Positions 34,841 through 47,018 of a stretch of DNA of 64,000 nt are shown here, piece after piece. The stretch covers positions 2,294,001 through 2,358,000 of the forward strand of contig BSYQ01000004.1 in NCBI GenBank assembly GCA_030272585.1, read 5' to 3'. A program made the translations under genes and the position numbers. The notes below the pieces were generated by a model. The model had not been told where the DNA came from. It did not search any database and saw only the letters and a list, made by a program, of their open reading frames with translations. The number at the start of each line of letters is the position of its first letter. Position 1 is the stretch's first letter. The DNA is from Bryopsis sp. KO-2023. Lineage: Eukaryota; Chlorophyta; Ulvophyceae; Bryopsidales; Bryopsidaceae.

Positions 34841-35904
34841 CGGATCCGCGCCGGGACCAGGGTCCGATCCGGGCGGGGGGAGCGTACGGCAGCATGCATA
34901 GTACGGCGCATCCCCCCCCCCTCCTTGTTTCGCCAACGCTCACGCGGCGGAACCACCCCAACGCACGACCCCCCCTTTCGGACCCCCCCTTGCCCTTGGC
35001 GCTACCCCCGCGCGCGCCGCCGACGCCCCGTGCCTCACCTCATGGCTTCCGCCGCTGATCTGCCTGGTCGAAGACACTCTCTGCACGCTTCGCCTCTTTT
35101 CGAAAAGAACAAGGCGCCGACGAAATAGGATTGACGGACGACGGCCTGTCTCGTCACCCGAACAAGGTGGCAGTCTAAGGTAACGAGGTAACACGAAAAA
35201 AGAGTGGCGGAGAGAGGTGGGCGAGCACCAGCCCAAAAAAACAAAAAAAATAAATTCTATACATAGAAAGCTCTTCTGGTTGCAACATCCAGCCCCCCAT
35301 GTATTGTGAATTCCTTTTTTTGATGTTTTTTTTTTCTTTTGGCCATGATTCTAGACTGTTCAAAGGAACTTGAAAAAAAAAAGAAATGATTTTAGTTTTG
35401 GGTGGAGGGCTTCATCCCTCCCTGAACTCCTGGCTCTGGCAGTTTGGGGCCTCTTTCGAAAAAATGCAACCTTGTGAAATGAATTTCGTTCGATGACTAT
35501 AAGATCACGCTGCCTTCAGGTGGACCCAGTGCCCTTGTCCTGAGCATTGAGACAAGTGCCAACATGGTACTTCCAAGAGGATTTTATGAGAGGGTGAAGG
35601 GTCCCATTGGAGGCTCTCGAGACTCAGAGTGGATACCTGGTGGGATCAACTGGAGGTTGTGGTAGGCTTCCAGGACTTTCAATCAATAAATCAATCAGGA
35701 ATGTAGTCACATCTCTTATTAGCAGAAGGCCATCGCCTGAGCAGTTGGTGTAAGATGAGGGTGGTGTTGGTGTGAAGCATCGCAACGATAAGAAGTGAAA
35801 AGAGCTACTTACGATTACTTTCGATTACTTCTGATGGGTGTTAGGACAACAAACAAAAGGGTGGCTTGATTTTTCTAGTTTCTTCTTCTTTCTTTCTTTT
35901 AAAG
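34841..35904. other. GC-rich breakpoint flank, then low-information sequence
   Basis: 34841-35060 is much richer in G and C than the rest of the window (runs such as CCCGCGCGCGCCGCCG) and starts exactly at the inverted-repeat border. A stretch at about 35517-35664 (+) has a plausible open frame (GPSALVLSIETSANMVLPRG) but no recognised family; it could be an upstream exon of the VPS54-like gene. Confidence 0.5.
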
Positions 35905-37690
35905 AATCGCCAGGACATCGTGGAAACTGCTGAATGAAATCGCTGCACGCTCTGATTCCATCTTCGAGCATGCTGAATCTCTTGAGAGCCTGCGAATGTC
36001 GATGGAGGACACTCTTGAGGAAATCAGAGGGCTTCGGCATGGTATGGATACCGTGAATTCGGGCCTGTGGGTCCAGGCCCTGAATGGCCGAAGAAATTTG
36101 TTTAAGGAGGCTGTGGAAATGTTCCAAGTAGGTTAACGGTGGATCTACAAATAATGGTCACCTGCAAACGCACATTTTTGTCTATTTAGAAACCATAATT
36201 GGAAGGAAGTGTTCTTCAATGTCTTGACAAATATGGCTTTCTGGTTGTATCGGCCCAGATTGAGGCAAGCATCACGCTGTTCCGCTCCTTTGTTTATTAT
36301 CTTCTTTTTGCATCGATTATAGGTGATGGAAGCCGTTGTGCATTCCCAAGAGGCGTTGCAATTGTTGGATTTGGGAAGGGACTACTCGTCGGCGCTGCAA
36401 TGCACCGATCAAGACCTGTCCAGATTGCTCTGTGTGGGGCATCTCCCCAGCAACTAGGCAAACGGGATGTCTTCCATCACAGAATCAATGGTGGGGGATA
36501 TTGTGGAGCAGATGCGCTGGAAGCAAACGGCCTCTGTGGTGCATTTGGCAGTGATGAATGCACTGGAGCGCTCTGATAAGCAGAATCATAATGCAGCATG
36601 GGGGAAGGGGGGGGGGGGGTTGTCTTTCGCCCTTTGACGGGGAGAAACAGGGCCATCGACGCACCAAAAATTTCCCAATGCTGTTTCGATAGTTTGAGAG
36701 CAACACCCACATTCGTATCGACGGAGAACATACACCCAGGAATTTTCTTGTGTTGCTTCAAGTTTTAGACATCTATTGATCGATTTGCAGCACAAAAAAA
36801 AATGGTGGCCCTATTTTTCCCCATCAAAGACAATATGATACGAAGTGCTCAGCAATCGGAGTCTGTCTAATGACTAAGAAACGGTTGGTCTCAGGTTTAA
36901 CAGAGCGACTGCCATCTCCGTCAGCATCCGACCTGGTTCCGGGGAGGATCTCCAAATATATCTTCGCTGCTTTCGCTGTTGAGGCCTTGGCAAAACTGGC
37001 ACGTTATCCGGTGAGAGCAGATTGAATGGCGACATCTGTCCTCGTAGAATGCTGTCTTTCATTGAAGTGCTTCTCTTGACACTGGCAAGCATCTTGAAGT
37101 TCGGTTGTCCTCCAGGCTTCCTCAATTAAATCAGAGCTTCTGAAATCAACCAGTTAAAATGCACTCCGTTCTGTGATGGAAATTCTGTTGCCTCTGATGG
37201 TGCGCGCTTCGGTGGGGCCAGGCAACCATTTGCAGACGCAATCTTTGGGGGATCAATCGAGAGCCTTCGTGGGAGAGCATTTTCTGAAGCCGGTGGGTGC
37301 ATGTTTGGCCGTCAAGGAGGCCTGATGCAAGCATTTCGTATGCATGAAATATTTACTTTTAGTGGAATGTTTTTCCTTCTTTCGTGGGGGGTGGAAGGGA
37401 GGGAGTAGAACTTTTTTTTTCTCTATTTCTAGACAACTGGTGGTTGCTCTCGTCATTAGGGAGCTGTGGTTGCAGAACAGATCTGCTTAACCAATATGGT
37501 GCGACAGCGATTCGTCCGAGAGAAGCAATATGAACCCAAGAAAATGTGGCTGATTGACACCATCGCCCAGCTTCGTGTTGAGAGGAATTTGCTCGGGATA
37601 TACTGCCATCAATGAAATGGCTGTGGATCTCCTCCAAGTTTTGGTGGAGACCATGCACAATCGATGGGCCAAGATGATGATGATGTGACT
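35905..37690 (+). pseudogene. VPS54-like (GARP tethering complex) gene, fragmentary
   Basis: VPS54 is the GARP subunit that tethers endosome-derived vesicles at the Golgi. Exon 35905-36127 (EIAARSDSIFEHAESLESL, EEIRGLRHGM) and exon 36323 onward (VMEAVVHSQEALQLLDLGRD, ALQCTDQDLSRLL, HLPS) match the plant VPS54 coiled-coil core in order. Exon 36895-37010 and a block at about 37155-37325 (NALRSVMEILLPLMVRAS) continue the match, and NRWAKMM near 37670 fits the region before the C-terminal domain. An in-frame TAG at 36455-36457 interrupts the second exon, with homology continuing in the same frame (MSSITESMVGDIV). The N-terminal region and the C-terminal Vps54 domain were not found. Probably a decayed or partly assembled copy. 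Confidence 0.6.
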
Positions 37691-40064
37691 GGGAGGTAGG
37701 TATCTTGTTCCATCGAACAACAAAAACAAAAAGTTCTACAGGGAGGGAAGGGGGGGGGGGTTGCATACACGTAGTTTTGGTGCTGTCCCGTGGTGGTGAT
37801 TTCGAAAGGTAGCGAAATTGCATGTGATTTCAATGGTGGAGTGTTTCCATCAGGCCCAATGCAAGGCCCATATGAAAGCTGCACAAGACCAAAACGTGGC
37901 TCAAAATTTCGGGGCCCTGGACTCCGGTAGATTTTGGAGCGAAATGTTAATCCAGAGTGGATAGTCTGACGTCCAACAAAACCGGAAGCTGGAGTGGGGA
38001 ATCCAATGGTGGTCAACAGATCCCCCAGATCAGGTGCTGCCACTTAAAACTTCATACATGCTTGAAAACTTCGTCATGGAATTGGACGAAAGATTCAACG
38101 CTGAAGTCACCAAAAATGTGTCTGACCCAAAATGCGACCAACGTTTGACATCGATACATCGCAATATTTTAGTCCGAAACTTGATAAGGGATCCACAGGC
38201 TTTTGTGCTGGATATCTGTCGCCACAGTTTGTTGATGGAGGGGTCCACATCATCCGAAAATTGATACAACGCTCTGGAGCCTTACGGCAACATGATCTAT
38301 GCGTCGCACGTTGCCGGCATCCTTCCTCCGGAGATATACCTGGAAGAAATAATTCACGTTACGACAGGTCTGTTAGCCCCTCAGTGTCGAACGAATCTTC
38401 CAGTTAAGGGACAGGCGAAACGATGTTTTTCACAATATTGGATTGCTCAGGCTGAAGTACATCTCACCGACCCAGTGACAAAATTCCTCAATCCAACGCA
38501 TGCATGACCCTCCTTTTCCTTTTTTGTTCAAGGTTCCAAGGGCACTTCAAGCAGGATTTGAGGTCCCTTATAAAAGAGTTTATTCACCGTTGTATGGGGA
38601 GTTCATGCTGAGCATCAAGCCTGGAAGAAGCTGCATCGTCAGTTTCCCACAATACTACGTCAAAGATGGAAGGCCTCAGCAGCCAAGAAGCTCTGGATGC
38701 GTTACAAAGGAAAAAAAAACCCGCCCAGCCATCGTGGGACAACTGCCCTGGATGTTGTTTCCTTTTCTCGTCTCTTTCCCCTATTTTTTTTCTTCTGTTC
38801 TTTATCTTTCTCCACTTCGAAAAGACTACACTGATGTTAGGTGTGGTCTGTTTTATTTTTTTTAGCAGGTGCGAGTCGCGATCAAGCAAACGCCCCAGGC
38901 AAAGAAAGGGCGATGAAAGACCAGCATGTCCTTCAGTTCCCGTACTTATGAAGCTCTGGAATGAGGGATCCAGGTGACGGAGGCATCTCTTTCTCTATCT
39001 CTGAGATGTCCTTCATGTCGTGAGTTTCTTTGGATGCCCCCCCCCCCCCCCCCCTCAACAAAATAAATAAAATGTTTCGCTTCGCCTCGTGCGACCCGTC
39101 TGCTGTATCTAATGAGCGATCCCACCGATTTGTTTTCCTTTTTTCTTGGTGTCATTTTTTGGCCATGCGCAGCAATGGCTGGATCAGCACACGTTCGCAT
39201 GCATCCCATAAAACGCGGAGGAGGGCGCAAAACTCGTGTTGACTTCCTGGATGGGGCTGAACCACACTGCTGTGGACAATAGCCAGCTCAACTTCAGGCA
39301 CATGGAGAATGGGCCGTTGAGCTGGGTGATTTCAGATATCAAACGAGGGTGCCCGTTGCCCACTGGTGACAATTTGAAGAAAGGGGTCGAGCTGGATTGC
39401 TTCGAGTGCGATATTTGATTCATGCTCAAGACAGAGGTCAGGCATACTGGTCAGGCATACATCTAATTTTATACACACGTTTGATTTGATCATCAAACTG
39501 TGCCCTCATGCATTGCCCTATGAAAACAGCCCGACTCTTATGGCTTCGCTCTCAAATCAGGCACCTTTTTTTACAAACATATTCCCAAGCTTGCTTTTCG
39601 TAGAAACATTTCATACTAAGGTAGTCAGCATCTTGATGATATTTATGTTTGTGGAACCTGCCAGGCTTGTGACCATGTGAACCAATCTTGCGCTAAGGAA
39701 TGGCTGGCTCTCCCCGTATGCTGCCACCTGATGTTCAGTCTCGTTCCGTTGGAACTGCCATGGTCCTCTAAAGGTAAGAAGCTTTTACATATGATATCAC
39801 ATTTCAGTAGGTTCTTGAACTACATTCGCCAACATCTCTCTCTTCAAGCGCCTCCTTTCTTCGAGCACCTCCTCAAGTGATGGAATCAAATATTTATCCA
39901 TCAGAATTCGTTCCGCGAAAATCAAGACGTACACCCCACAGCTGATAGTATCAGCCTAGACAGGAAAAACAGTTACTCTTACGATATTTAATAATGTTAA
40001 TGATAAGGATTATGTTTAATTTGTTTTGCCTTTTTCCAGATCAGAGCGGGACTGAGCAAATCAC
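37691..40064. other. Unresolved region with possible small exons
   Basis: Several short stretches have splice-like borders but no family I can name: 38034-38170 (+, SYMLENFVMELDERFNAEV), 38275-38370 (+, LEPYGNMIYASHVAGILPPE), 38530-38600 (+), 39236-39418 (+, NSQLNFRHMENGPLSWVISD) and 39672-39775 (+, acceptor CCAG, donor GTAAGA). A 17-base C run lies at about 39038-39054. I could not assemble these into one gene. Confidence 0.4.
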
Positions 40065-41188
40065 CTGGACCCGAGCCTGGTCCACTGCCACGACGGACCA
40101 ATTCCCCTCCGAAGCGAGCGAACCCACCATCCGGCCCAAGCGGACTGCTTTGTCAAAGAGCAAGGGGGGCGTGATGGCGAGGGAGTCGATGACCAGAAGC
40201 TGCCGATTGGAAGGTGAGAGAACAATGAGCATCCTGTAGATATAACGAACGGCGCAGAACGAAATTTAATCATTCGTTCATTTGATTGAACTCCGGGGGT
40301 GGTTTTAATATCAGTAATTTTATGCAAGACAGAAATTGTGTTTTCTTGTTTCTTTTTTGTACAGTTATTGTACAGTCTTGAGTTCTCGTGATGACGGGTC
40401 ATTCGAATGATTTTTTTTTCCTCTTAATGGCCCTTTCGTTGCAGGCACTGAAAATCCACAGAAATTTACGAACCAATGATTGTTGTGGTTCAGGGGAAGA
40501 AAAACAAGCCGAGCCGAGGACAAGCGTGCCCGGGCAGCCCACCCACGCAGCCCACTGGGGTTGCCCTCCATGAGTGCCACGGTAGCTGCCAAGCATCCCA
40601 ACACCGCCACCCTATCTCCCTTCAAACGAGCCAACTGCAAAAAACAAAAAGGCGAGGCATGTGTTCAAGCTTAATATATATGTGTATTCACTTCATTCAT
40701 GCATTGTTACACTTTTTCCGTGTATTTGTTTAAGGATTTCCAGACTATCGCCACCCTCAAACTTACACGACTTACCCCGAAATCAATGACGACATCATTG
40801 AGCATACCCTCGGTGGTTGCCAATGTGTCCGTTGTCAAGGGAGAGTTAATTGACCGAAGAATTCCCAAACTGCGATTCCTTTCTCTCCTTGGCTGAAGTG
40901 TGGTGTTTGTGTTTGTGGTGTTCGGAGCATCGTTCGGAGCAACCTTCGGAGCATCGGTGGAGACCGTCACGGGGGAGCCTGGCGTAAGGTAAGGTACATC
41001 AACCCTCCCTTTGGAAACATCATTCACCTCATCCCTAAGCCCTCGTAGAGAAATCTTCAAATCGAATTTTAAACCAATTTTTTTCCCTTTTTGTGTTTCT
41101 CTTTTTGCTCTCCCAAGTCGAATTCTATAGGTTTCCACCCGTGTAAGAGCTCGTTCAACTCCTGTGTTGTAGGGAACTTGCTCGACTT
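40065..41188 (-). CDS. Ulp1/SENP-like cysteine protease (C48), partial, 3 exons
   Basis: SUMO/NEDD8-protease-like fold. Exon 41188-40776 has a strong acceptor (T-rich then TGTAG) and donor (GTAAGT) and ends with TTEGMLNDVVIDFG, the entry motif of Ulp1 catalytic domains (W/MLND.VI..). Exon 40634-40470 includes RLVFLPLNHNNHWF, matching the segment with the catalytic histidine (FVPIN...HW). Exon 40199-40065 begins LLVIDSLA in phase 0, consistent with the HW.LLVID strand. The QxNxxDCG segment with the catalytic cysteine was not found downstream, so the protease is incomplete or its last exons are elsewhere. No start exon was found. Proteases of this type occur as host genes and inside several DNA transposon families; the adjacent recombinase gene is on the same strand. 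Confidence 0.55.
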
Positions 41189-41465
41189 CTACAAGCAAAA
41201 AAAAAGATTCAAAACGAGACGCTTCTCCGTTAAGAAATAAACAGCGGGGGTCCGGCGAGGACGAAATGAATTATTTTCTGAGTAAAATGAGCGGATGGCA
41301 TCGATTCATGTCGACGGATCAGAAGGATTCCCTTTATCCTCAACTTCATAAGGAATGAAGGTAAGCACTTAATAAGCATTCTCAGACCTCATAAACAAAT
41401 ACGGCTGCACATGGTATATTTATTACCATGAATACGTAGTTCTAGACTGTTTCAGGCCCCCTCCC

Positions 41466-41530
41466 AATAGAAAATGCAAAAATACTGATGAAAATATGTC
41501 GTCCATGGATGTTCCTGCGGCCAGATTGCA
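41466..41530 (+). repeat. Direct repeat flanking the tRNA gene, upstream copy
   Basis: It ends in CGTCCATGGATGTTCCTGC, then GGCCAGATTGCA. The copy at 41755-41840 shares this 31-base block with four or five changes, plus the AGAAAAYGCRAA segment before it. Confidence 0.75.
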
Positions 41531-41650
41531 CCTGGCATCGGAACCTCAGATGAGGAAAAAAACTCTGGTGCTACGTAATGTTCCAGAGCTGCCCTCCCCT
41601 CCCCCCCGTTAAAAAATAAATACGAAACAATGAAGACGGATTTCAACGTA

Positions 41651-41724
41651 ACTCCTTTAGCTCAGTTGGTTGGAGCACCCGTTTTGTAAGCGGGAGGTCC
41701 TGAGTTCAACTCTCAGAGGGAGCA
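41651..41724 (+). tRNA. tRNA-Thr (anticodon UGU)
   Basis: A 74-nt cloverleaf: D stem GCTC/GAGC, anticodon stem CCCGT/GCGGG around loop TTTGTAA (anticodon TGT, decoding ACA), T stem CTGAG/CTCAG with loop TTCAACT, and acceptor stem ACTCCTT/AGGGAGC with discriminator A. No intron and no encoded CCA. Position 1:72 is an A-C mismatch and 6:67 is a T-G wobble, so the acceptor stem is imperfect and the gene may be decaying. It lies alone between the C48-like and recombinase genes, inside a pair of direct repeats. Confidence 0.85.
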
Positions 41725-41754
41725 GTAGATGTTTTGTGAATACCCCCCGTCAAG

Positions 41755-41840
41755 AGAAAACGCGAAATAATCAGTGAATTTAAATATATATAGATATAGA
41801 TATATATATCGTCCATAGGCGTTCCTGCAGCCAGATTGCA
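41755..41840 (+). repeat. Direct repeat flanking the tRNA gene, downstream copy
   Basis: Second copy of the 41466-41530 element, expanded internally by a TATATAGATATAGATATATA tract. Confidence 0.75.
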
Positions 41841-42250
41841 TATGGAAATGTTTGAAAACAATTCCCTAGACTGTAGAATAAAATAAAATATAGACAACAT
41901 ATGCTGGTATACATATATATATATACCAATTATATATGTTTACAAAAACAACAAAACTGGATTGAAATGAAAGATAAATTTAATGGAATCTGACTGACCT
42001 GAAATCTTCTCTGCACATTTCTTGACAAAGTTCACAAGGATAGCCCTATCTTGGACAGCCTTCTTGACACCTCCTTTCGTGGGGAACCCAAAGTCGCCAT
42101 CAGCCCGTTGCTTCTCGGCAATTTGAAGAGGAGGCCCTGTGCATCCGCCACCCAGGTTTGCTCCCTCTTCAAACCACTCTTTCCATATAGTCCTCACGTC
42201 GTCATAACCTGTAAAATAATGCAGAAATGGATGAAAACAATGGAACTTTT

Positions 42251-42367
42251 GCATTTTCAGACTAATATTTTGCTTATCCTGTACCCACAGTTCAGGAAGA
42301 ATATTCTTTGCATTTTCAAACTAATACTTTGCTTATCCTACACCCACAGTTCAGGAAGAATATTCTT
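42251..42367 (+). repeat. Tandem duplication of about 59 bp
   Basis: Two copies of a block containing TTGCTTATCC and CCACAGTTCAGGAAGAATAT, with four differences, in the last intron of the recombinase gene. Confidence 0.85.
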
Positions 42368-43989
42368 ACCTGCAAGTCCTCGAAGTTGTTTGTACGGATA
42401 TTCTGTGGGCCTTTTTTGCAGTTTGCGAGGTCGATCTAGGACATCATTTTGTGGAGGCTCTGGGGCATCTTCATTGGTAGCCTGAAATTGTGAATGGTTG
42501 CAGCCCGCAACCTAGCTTGGCATTGCTTCCTTTGCTTGGAGCCGCTCTTCATTTTGTGATGCAAGTTCTGTGAGTTTTTCGTAGATGTCGCTTAGCCCTG
42601 TTTCCACTTTTGTTTCGATTTCTGAGATTCTGTGGAGAACCCCCAAATCGTTTGCCGTAAGGTCTTTCCCTTGTGTTTTAATCTTGTTTATATCGTGGAG
42701 CCTTCGAATATGTTTTTTTTGTGTCTCTTTCCAGATCAGGAATGCCTCCATGTGAAAAGTCGTCGAAGAGAATATTGGAAGCTCGGGAAAGAGGTCATGA
42801 ATGCTCGGTAAGTCTTGCCAAAACACCACCCTGATGTAACGTAGTGCCTCCAACGCTCCTCTCGCTGCGCTATCGTCCCCTTTCTACAAAGTAAAAGGGT
42901 TATATATATTTATTTTTTATTTTTTATTATTTATTATTTTATTTTGTTTTTATTTTGTTTTAACTTTGTTTTTTTTGTTGTTTTTTTTCTTTTTTCACCT
43001 CATACACGCGGCGTTCGTAGCCTGGATCGTCGAGTTCCGGGAAGAGGGCGTGCGCCATTGCATGGATAAGGGGATCAGAAGATTGGAGGGGGTCCAAGGC
43101 TGCCCGCTCAATGAAGTACCCTTCAGCCCCGTCGAGGAACCCGGCGAGGCGAGCCACCGTATCCGCCAACTGGAATCGACCGTATGCCTCGTGACATACC
43201 CTGGCCCCCTTCTTCCCCTCTGTCCAAAAGCCAAGGCTTTGAAGCTCCGGCATCGACACCCCGTGCAATCTGGAAAAGGTAAGAAAAGCAATAGAAAAAA
43301 ATCGAATCGAATCGTGAAAAATGTTTGTATCACTTCCCTTTTTTTTTTTTTTTTTTTTTTATAATATATTACCTTGCAAGCATTGCACCAGTTTTCCTAT
43401 CATCGTGGTTGGTAGGATCGGCATGCGTCCCGGTTGCTTGTAGGTTTTTACTAACGTGATCATACGATGTTGTCGAACCGAGGGTGTTTCCAGTTAGGGT
43501 GGGGAATAATTTTATGTTATACCTAAGTAAGGAAAAAAAACAAGAAAATTATGTCAGAAAAAATACACGGATGAATAAATATAGTTATATTATATTATAT
43601 ATTTATATATATATATATTACATGAGTGTGCATCTTCTCTTATTTTTATTTTATTTGTCTTAAGGAATAAAATTTTATCGTTTGTTGTGTTCGTCGTCTG
43701 ATTTTGATTGTGTTTTAACCTTCAGGTGAAAACAAAAGAATTCCAGATTTGTCTCGGCCTCATTCACCCACAAGCATTGGCAGCATACAAAAAGGGGTAT
43801 GTCGGGGGTCGAAAAGAGATGATATGAAGATCCCCCCCTTCTGGAAAAAAAGGGGAACATTTCAAGTATATATATATTTTTTTTTTCCGTGAGAAATACT
43901 TCTGGGAAATGGAGTGTGTGAGAAAAGTGGCAAGTATCAATATGTGACAGAAAAATTATGAGAAGGGGAGGGGGGACTTGCAACACTGA

Positions 43990-44355
43990 TTTGCTGACAA
44001 TCTTTCCAGAAATGTGTCCAGAAAAAATAAAAAATAAATAAATAATAGGAAAAATATTGATTATTAGTCTGGAAATTCACTAGGTCACGTGTTTCTTTGA
44101 TGCGGGGGGCACCTGCAGCACTAATTTGCTGACAATCTTTCCAGAAATGTGTCGAAAGGAAAAAAAGAGAAGAAAAGTATTAATGGATCAATTATTAGTC
44201 TGGAAATTCTCTAGGTCATGTGTCTCTTTGATGCAGGGGGCACTTGCAGCACTGATTGTTGACAATCTATCCAGAAATGTGTCAAGAAAAGAAAAAAACA
44301 CAGGAAAAATATTGATGGCTTACTTATTAGTCTGGAAATTTACTGGGCTGTGTGT
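43990..44355 (+). repeat. Three tandem copies of a ~115-120-bp unit
   Basis: Units start near 43990, 44110 and 44235. Each contains GACAATCTTTCCAGAAATGTGTC (one base changed in copy 3), ATTATTAGTCTGGAAATT and GGGGGGCACCTGCAGCACT-like segments. They lie in the 1.1-kb recombinase intron 43523-44624. Confidence 0.85.
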
Positions 44356-46923
44356 TTTTTTATAATGGATAGGGGGGGGAGGGGCGGAGAAAGATTATGA
44401 ATTTGAAAAAAAAAAGGGGGCTGAATGAGAGCAAAATATTTTGAGTGAGTGGGATTTGATTTTGAAATATTGTGCATAAATAGAACGTCTTTCTGTGGTA
44501 GGAGTTTTTCTACAGAAAGAAAGACGGATATTTCTACCTAGATATTCTGGTTGTGGTTGAGAATGGTGGAAACAAACTTTTGGGCTGATGTCGGCTAATC
44601 TATTATTTGTTGATTAGGACGCACCACTCCCGCTTGTGTTTGTCGAGCGGGGGAAATGGTTCAAGGAGCACAAGATTCCGGAATGCCAGCCACAGTCCAA
44701 TTGATCCAATTGGGCATTGAAGAGGATCACGATGACGCGGAAGGACTGCCCAGTCAGCAGGTCGGGAATCCTGTAAACGTCAAACTCTACGATCATGAAT
44801 ATGTGTGTTCTTTAATAATCTTATACCACTCAACAGGAGGAGAAAAAAAAACTGGCACCAAGGCTGGTTGAGAGTGCTTGATTAAAAAAAAAATGATTTT
44901 AATTGTTGAATTTTATATTATTTTTCTCTTTCTTACGGAGCGTGTTTTATGGGTCTGTTGAACGCAGTACAACACCCTTATGTCTTGATGTCCTTCCTTC
45001 ACCGGGTATGACAATGGGAAGAGATCAGCTATGTCCCAGATCTTACTGTCTCCAAATCTGGAGACGCTAAAAGTCTGGGACATTGACATCGCTCGGTATC
45101 GTAGAGGAACACGTGCCCGGTGAGGTGAAGTACAAGCAAGTCTGAGCCATTCGCGGGATTGAAGATTTTTTTTTATCAACAAATTAATCCCGGGTGCTAG
45201 TGGAACCGTTTCCTGGCGATCTTTGAATTCCCTTGGTGGAATAAAAAAGAATTTCTCAGTTAATCCCATTCATTTGTTTCAAGGTTTTCTTGAGTATAAA
45301 ATTGTCGAAAATATTTTTTTCTATATATTTCAGTTGGATGTCTGTGGATTGATATTGTCCTATTCAAAAGACGAAGAAGGAGAAAAAAAAAGTAAGAGAG
45401 TGTTCGTGCAGCCTATTTTTTATTCTTTTTTCCTGTTTTTTTTTGTGTATGTATATATACAGATGTTGAATTGAAAGTAGTTTACACAAATCCAAACGGC
45501 CGAGTGCAGCCCGTTCACGAAAATGTGTTATAGGCTATATATATAATATATATATAAATATTGAATTGAAAAGTAGTATATATAAAAATAAAATGTGTTA
45601 TAGGAAAAACAAAGACACGAGTTCGAAAATATCCAGAAAAAACGCTAAGCATCTGTTTATTTTTATTTTTTTCTTTCTTACCTTTTTCTTTTTCTCAGGT
45701 GCTTGTTTGTCTTTCGCTCGTAAGCAAGCCACCAGCGAGGGATATGTCGAAAACTTCATCACCACCGGGATTTGCAACAAATCATGTTGCATGGTTTGGA
45801 AAAAGGTAAGATTGGAAATCATTTTTTCCATCCGTCCCACCTCAAGTGCGCTAAAAGCATCGTTCCCCAATTCGTACTTTTCCCATGCCCTCCCTTGAAA
45901 AGTTTCTGGAAAGAACGGCTGATTGCCATCTAGACGAACGACACCACTATCGTACTCGTAAATGTACATTAATCCCAGCCCATTTTCGACGATGAAAGGT
46001 CCTTCATCTCCCCGGTTTTCTTTTATTCTTAACCATAACTGCATTAACAACAATAAATATAACTATCATTATTGTCAACAGAATTCCTAAACCTTTTGCA
46101 TGTGTTTCAGACTGTCCAGCCAGCCAGCCAGCCCGCCAGCCAGCCAGCCCGATTGCAAGTGAGTTAGAGAAAATATCTAAAAACAGGGAACAGGAAGAAA
46201 ATAAATGAAAGAAAGAAGGGTAGGGTAGGGAACAAGGAGATGGGAAAATAGGCGGGATGGGAAAAACAGGAAAAACGGGAGAAATGGGAAAAGAGGCAGA
46301 AAAAACAAAAGTAGGAAAAATGAATCAAATAAATTTTTTCCCTTCTACACGAGAAAAAAAATTCAAATACGCATACCAATGAACAGAATTGCATATACTC
46401 CCCCCCCCCCCTTAAAAAAAAAGGTTTACAATTACCATATATGCATTCAAATCCATGTATGCTGTGCACCGCGTAGCTCGGGATTGCTCTGTCATCATGT
46501 TCTCGATGTGAAGAAGGGTGCGTTGGGTTGTTGAAGGCCCTTCGCAAGCGGTATCCAAATCCCGTCCCGTATATTTTTTAACAATCGATTCACTCAACCC
46601 AATCGCGATCAAAAATTCAGTGATATCTCTCGATTCTAAGGCTCGCTTGCACATGTCTGCAAATTTCTTTCTCACATTCATGGTTGGTTTTTTTGTTTTT
46701 TTCTCTTTTTCCCCACGTGCATCAACCGTCTTCGGTTCGTCCTTCTTTGAATAGATTTCCTGAATCGTCGATGCTTCAACCAGCTCTCCTTCGTCTTCCA
46801 TGATTCCTTCGGTTGTTGGTTCGTCAGGGATTTCATCATTAGGTGCACCGATTTCTGCAGAGAAAGGTACAATATATGCAAAGAGAATTGGAAATTGATG
46901 AAACCTCGAGAAGAGAAAAAAAA

Positions 46924-47018
46924 ACTGGGGGGCGGCTGGGGGGCGGCTGGGGGGCGGCTGGGGGGCGGCTGGGGGGTGGCTGGGGGGTGGCTGGGGGGTG
47001 GCTGGGGGGGGGGGGGGA
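46924..47018 (+). repeat. 10-bp minisatellite, GGGGGCGGCT then GGGGGTGGCT
   Basis: About nine units followed by a G run, inside the recombinase intron 46855-47185. The change from C to T units is ordered along the array, as expected from recent slippage. Confidence 0.85.

Noticed and set aside
39672-39775. Catalytic-Cys exon of the C48-like protease or a RING-like exon
   Set aside because: The minus frame lacks a DCG motif and the plus frame lacks a full Cys/His pattern; left unassigned.
45334-45805. Two plus-strand exon-like segments (45334-45389 and 45701-45805) with good splice sites
   Set aside because: They lack family similarity; the minus-strand reading through 45682-46038 is much longer and fits the recombinase gene phases.
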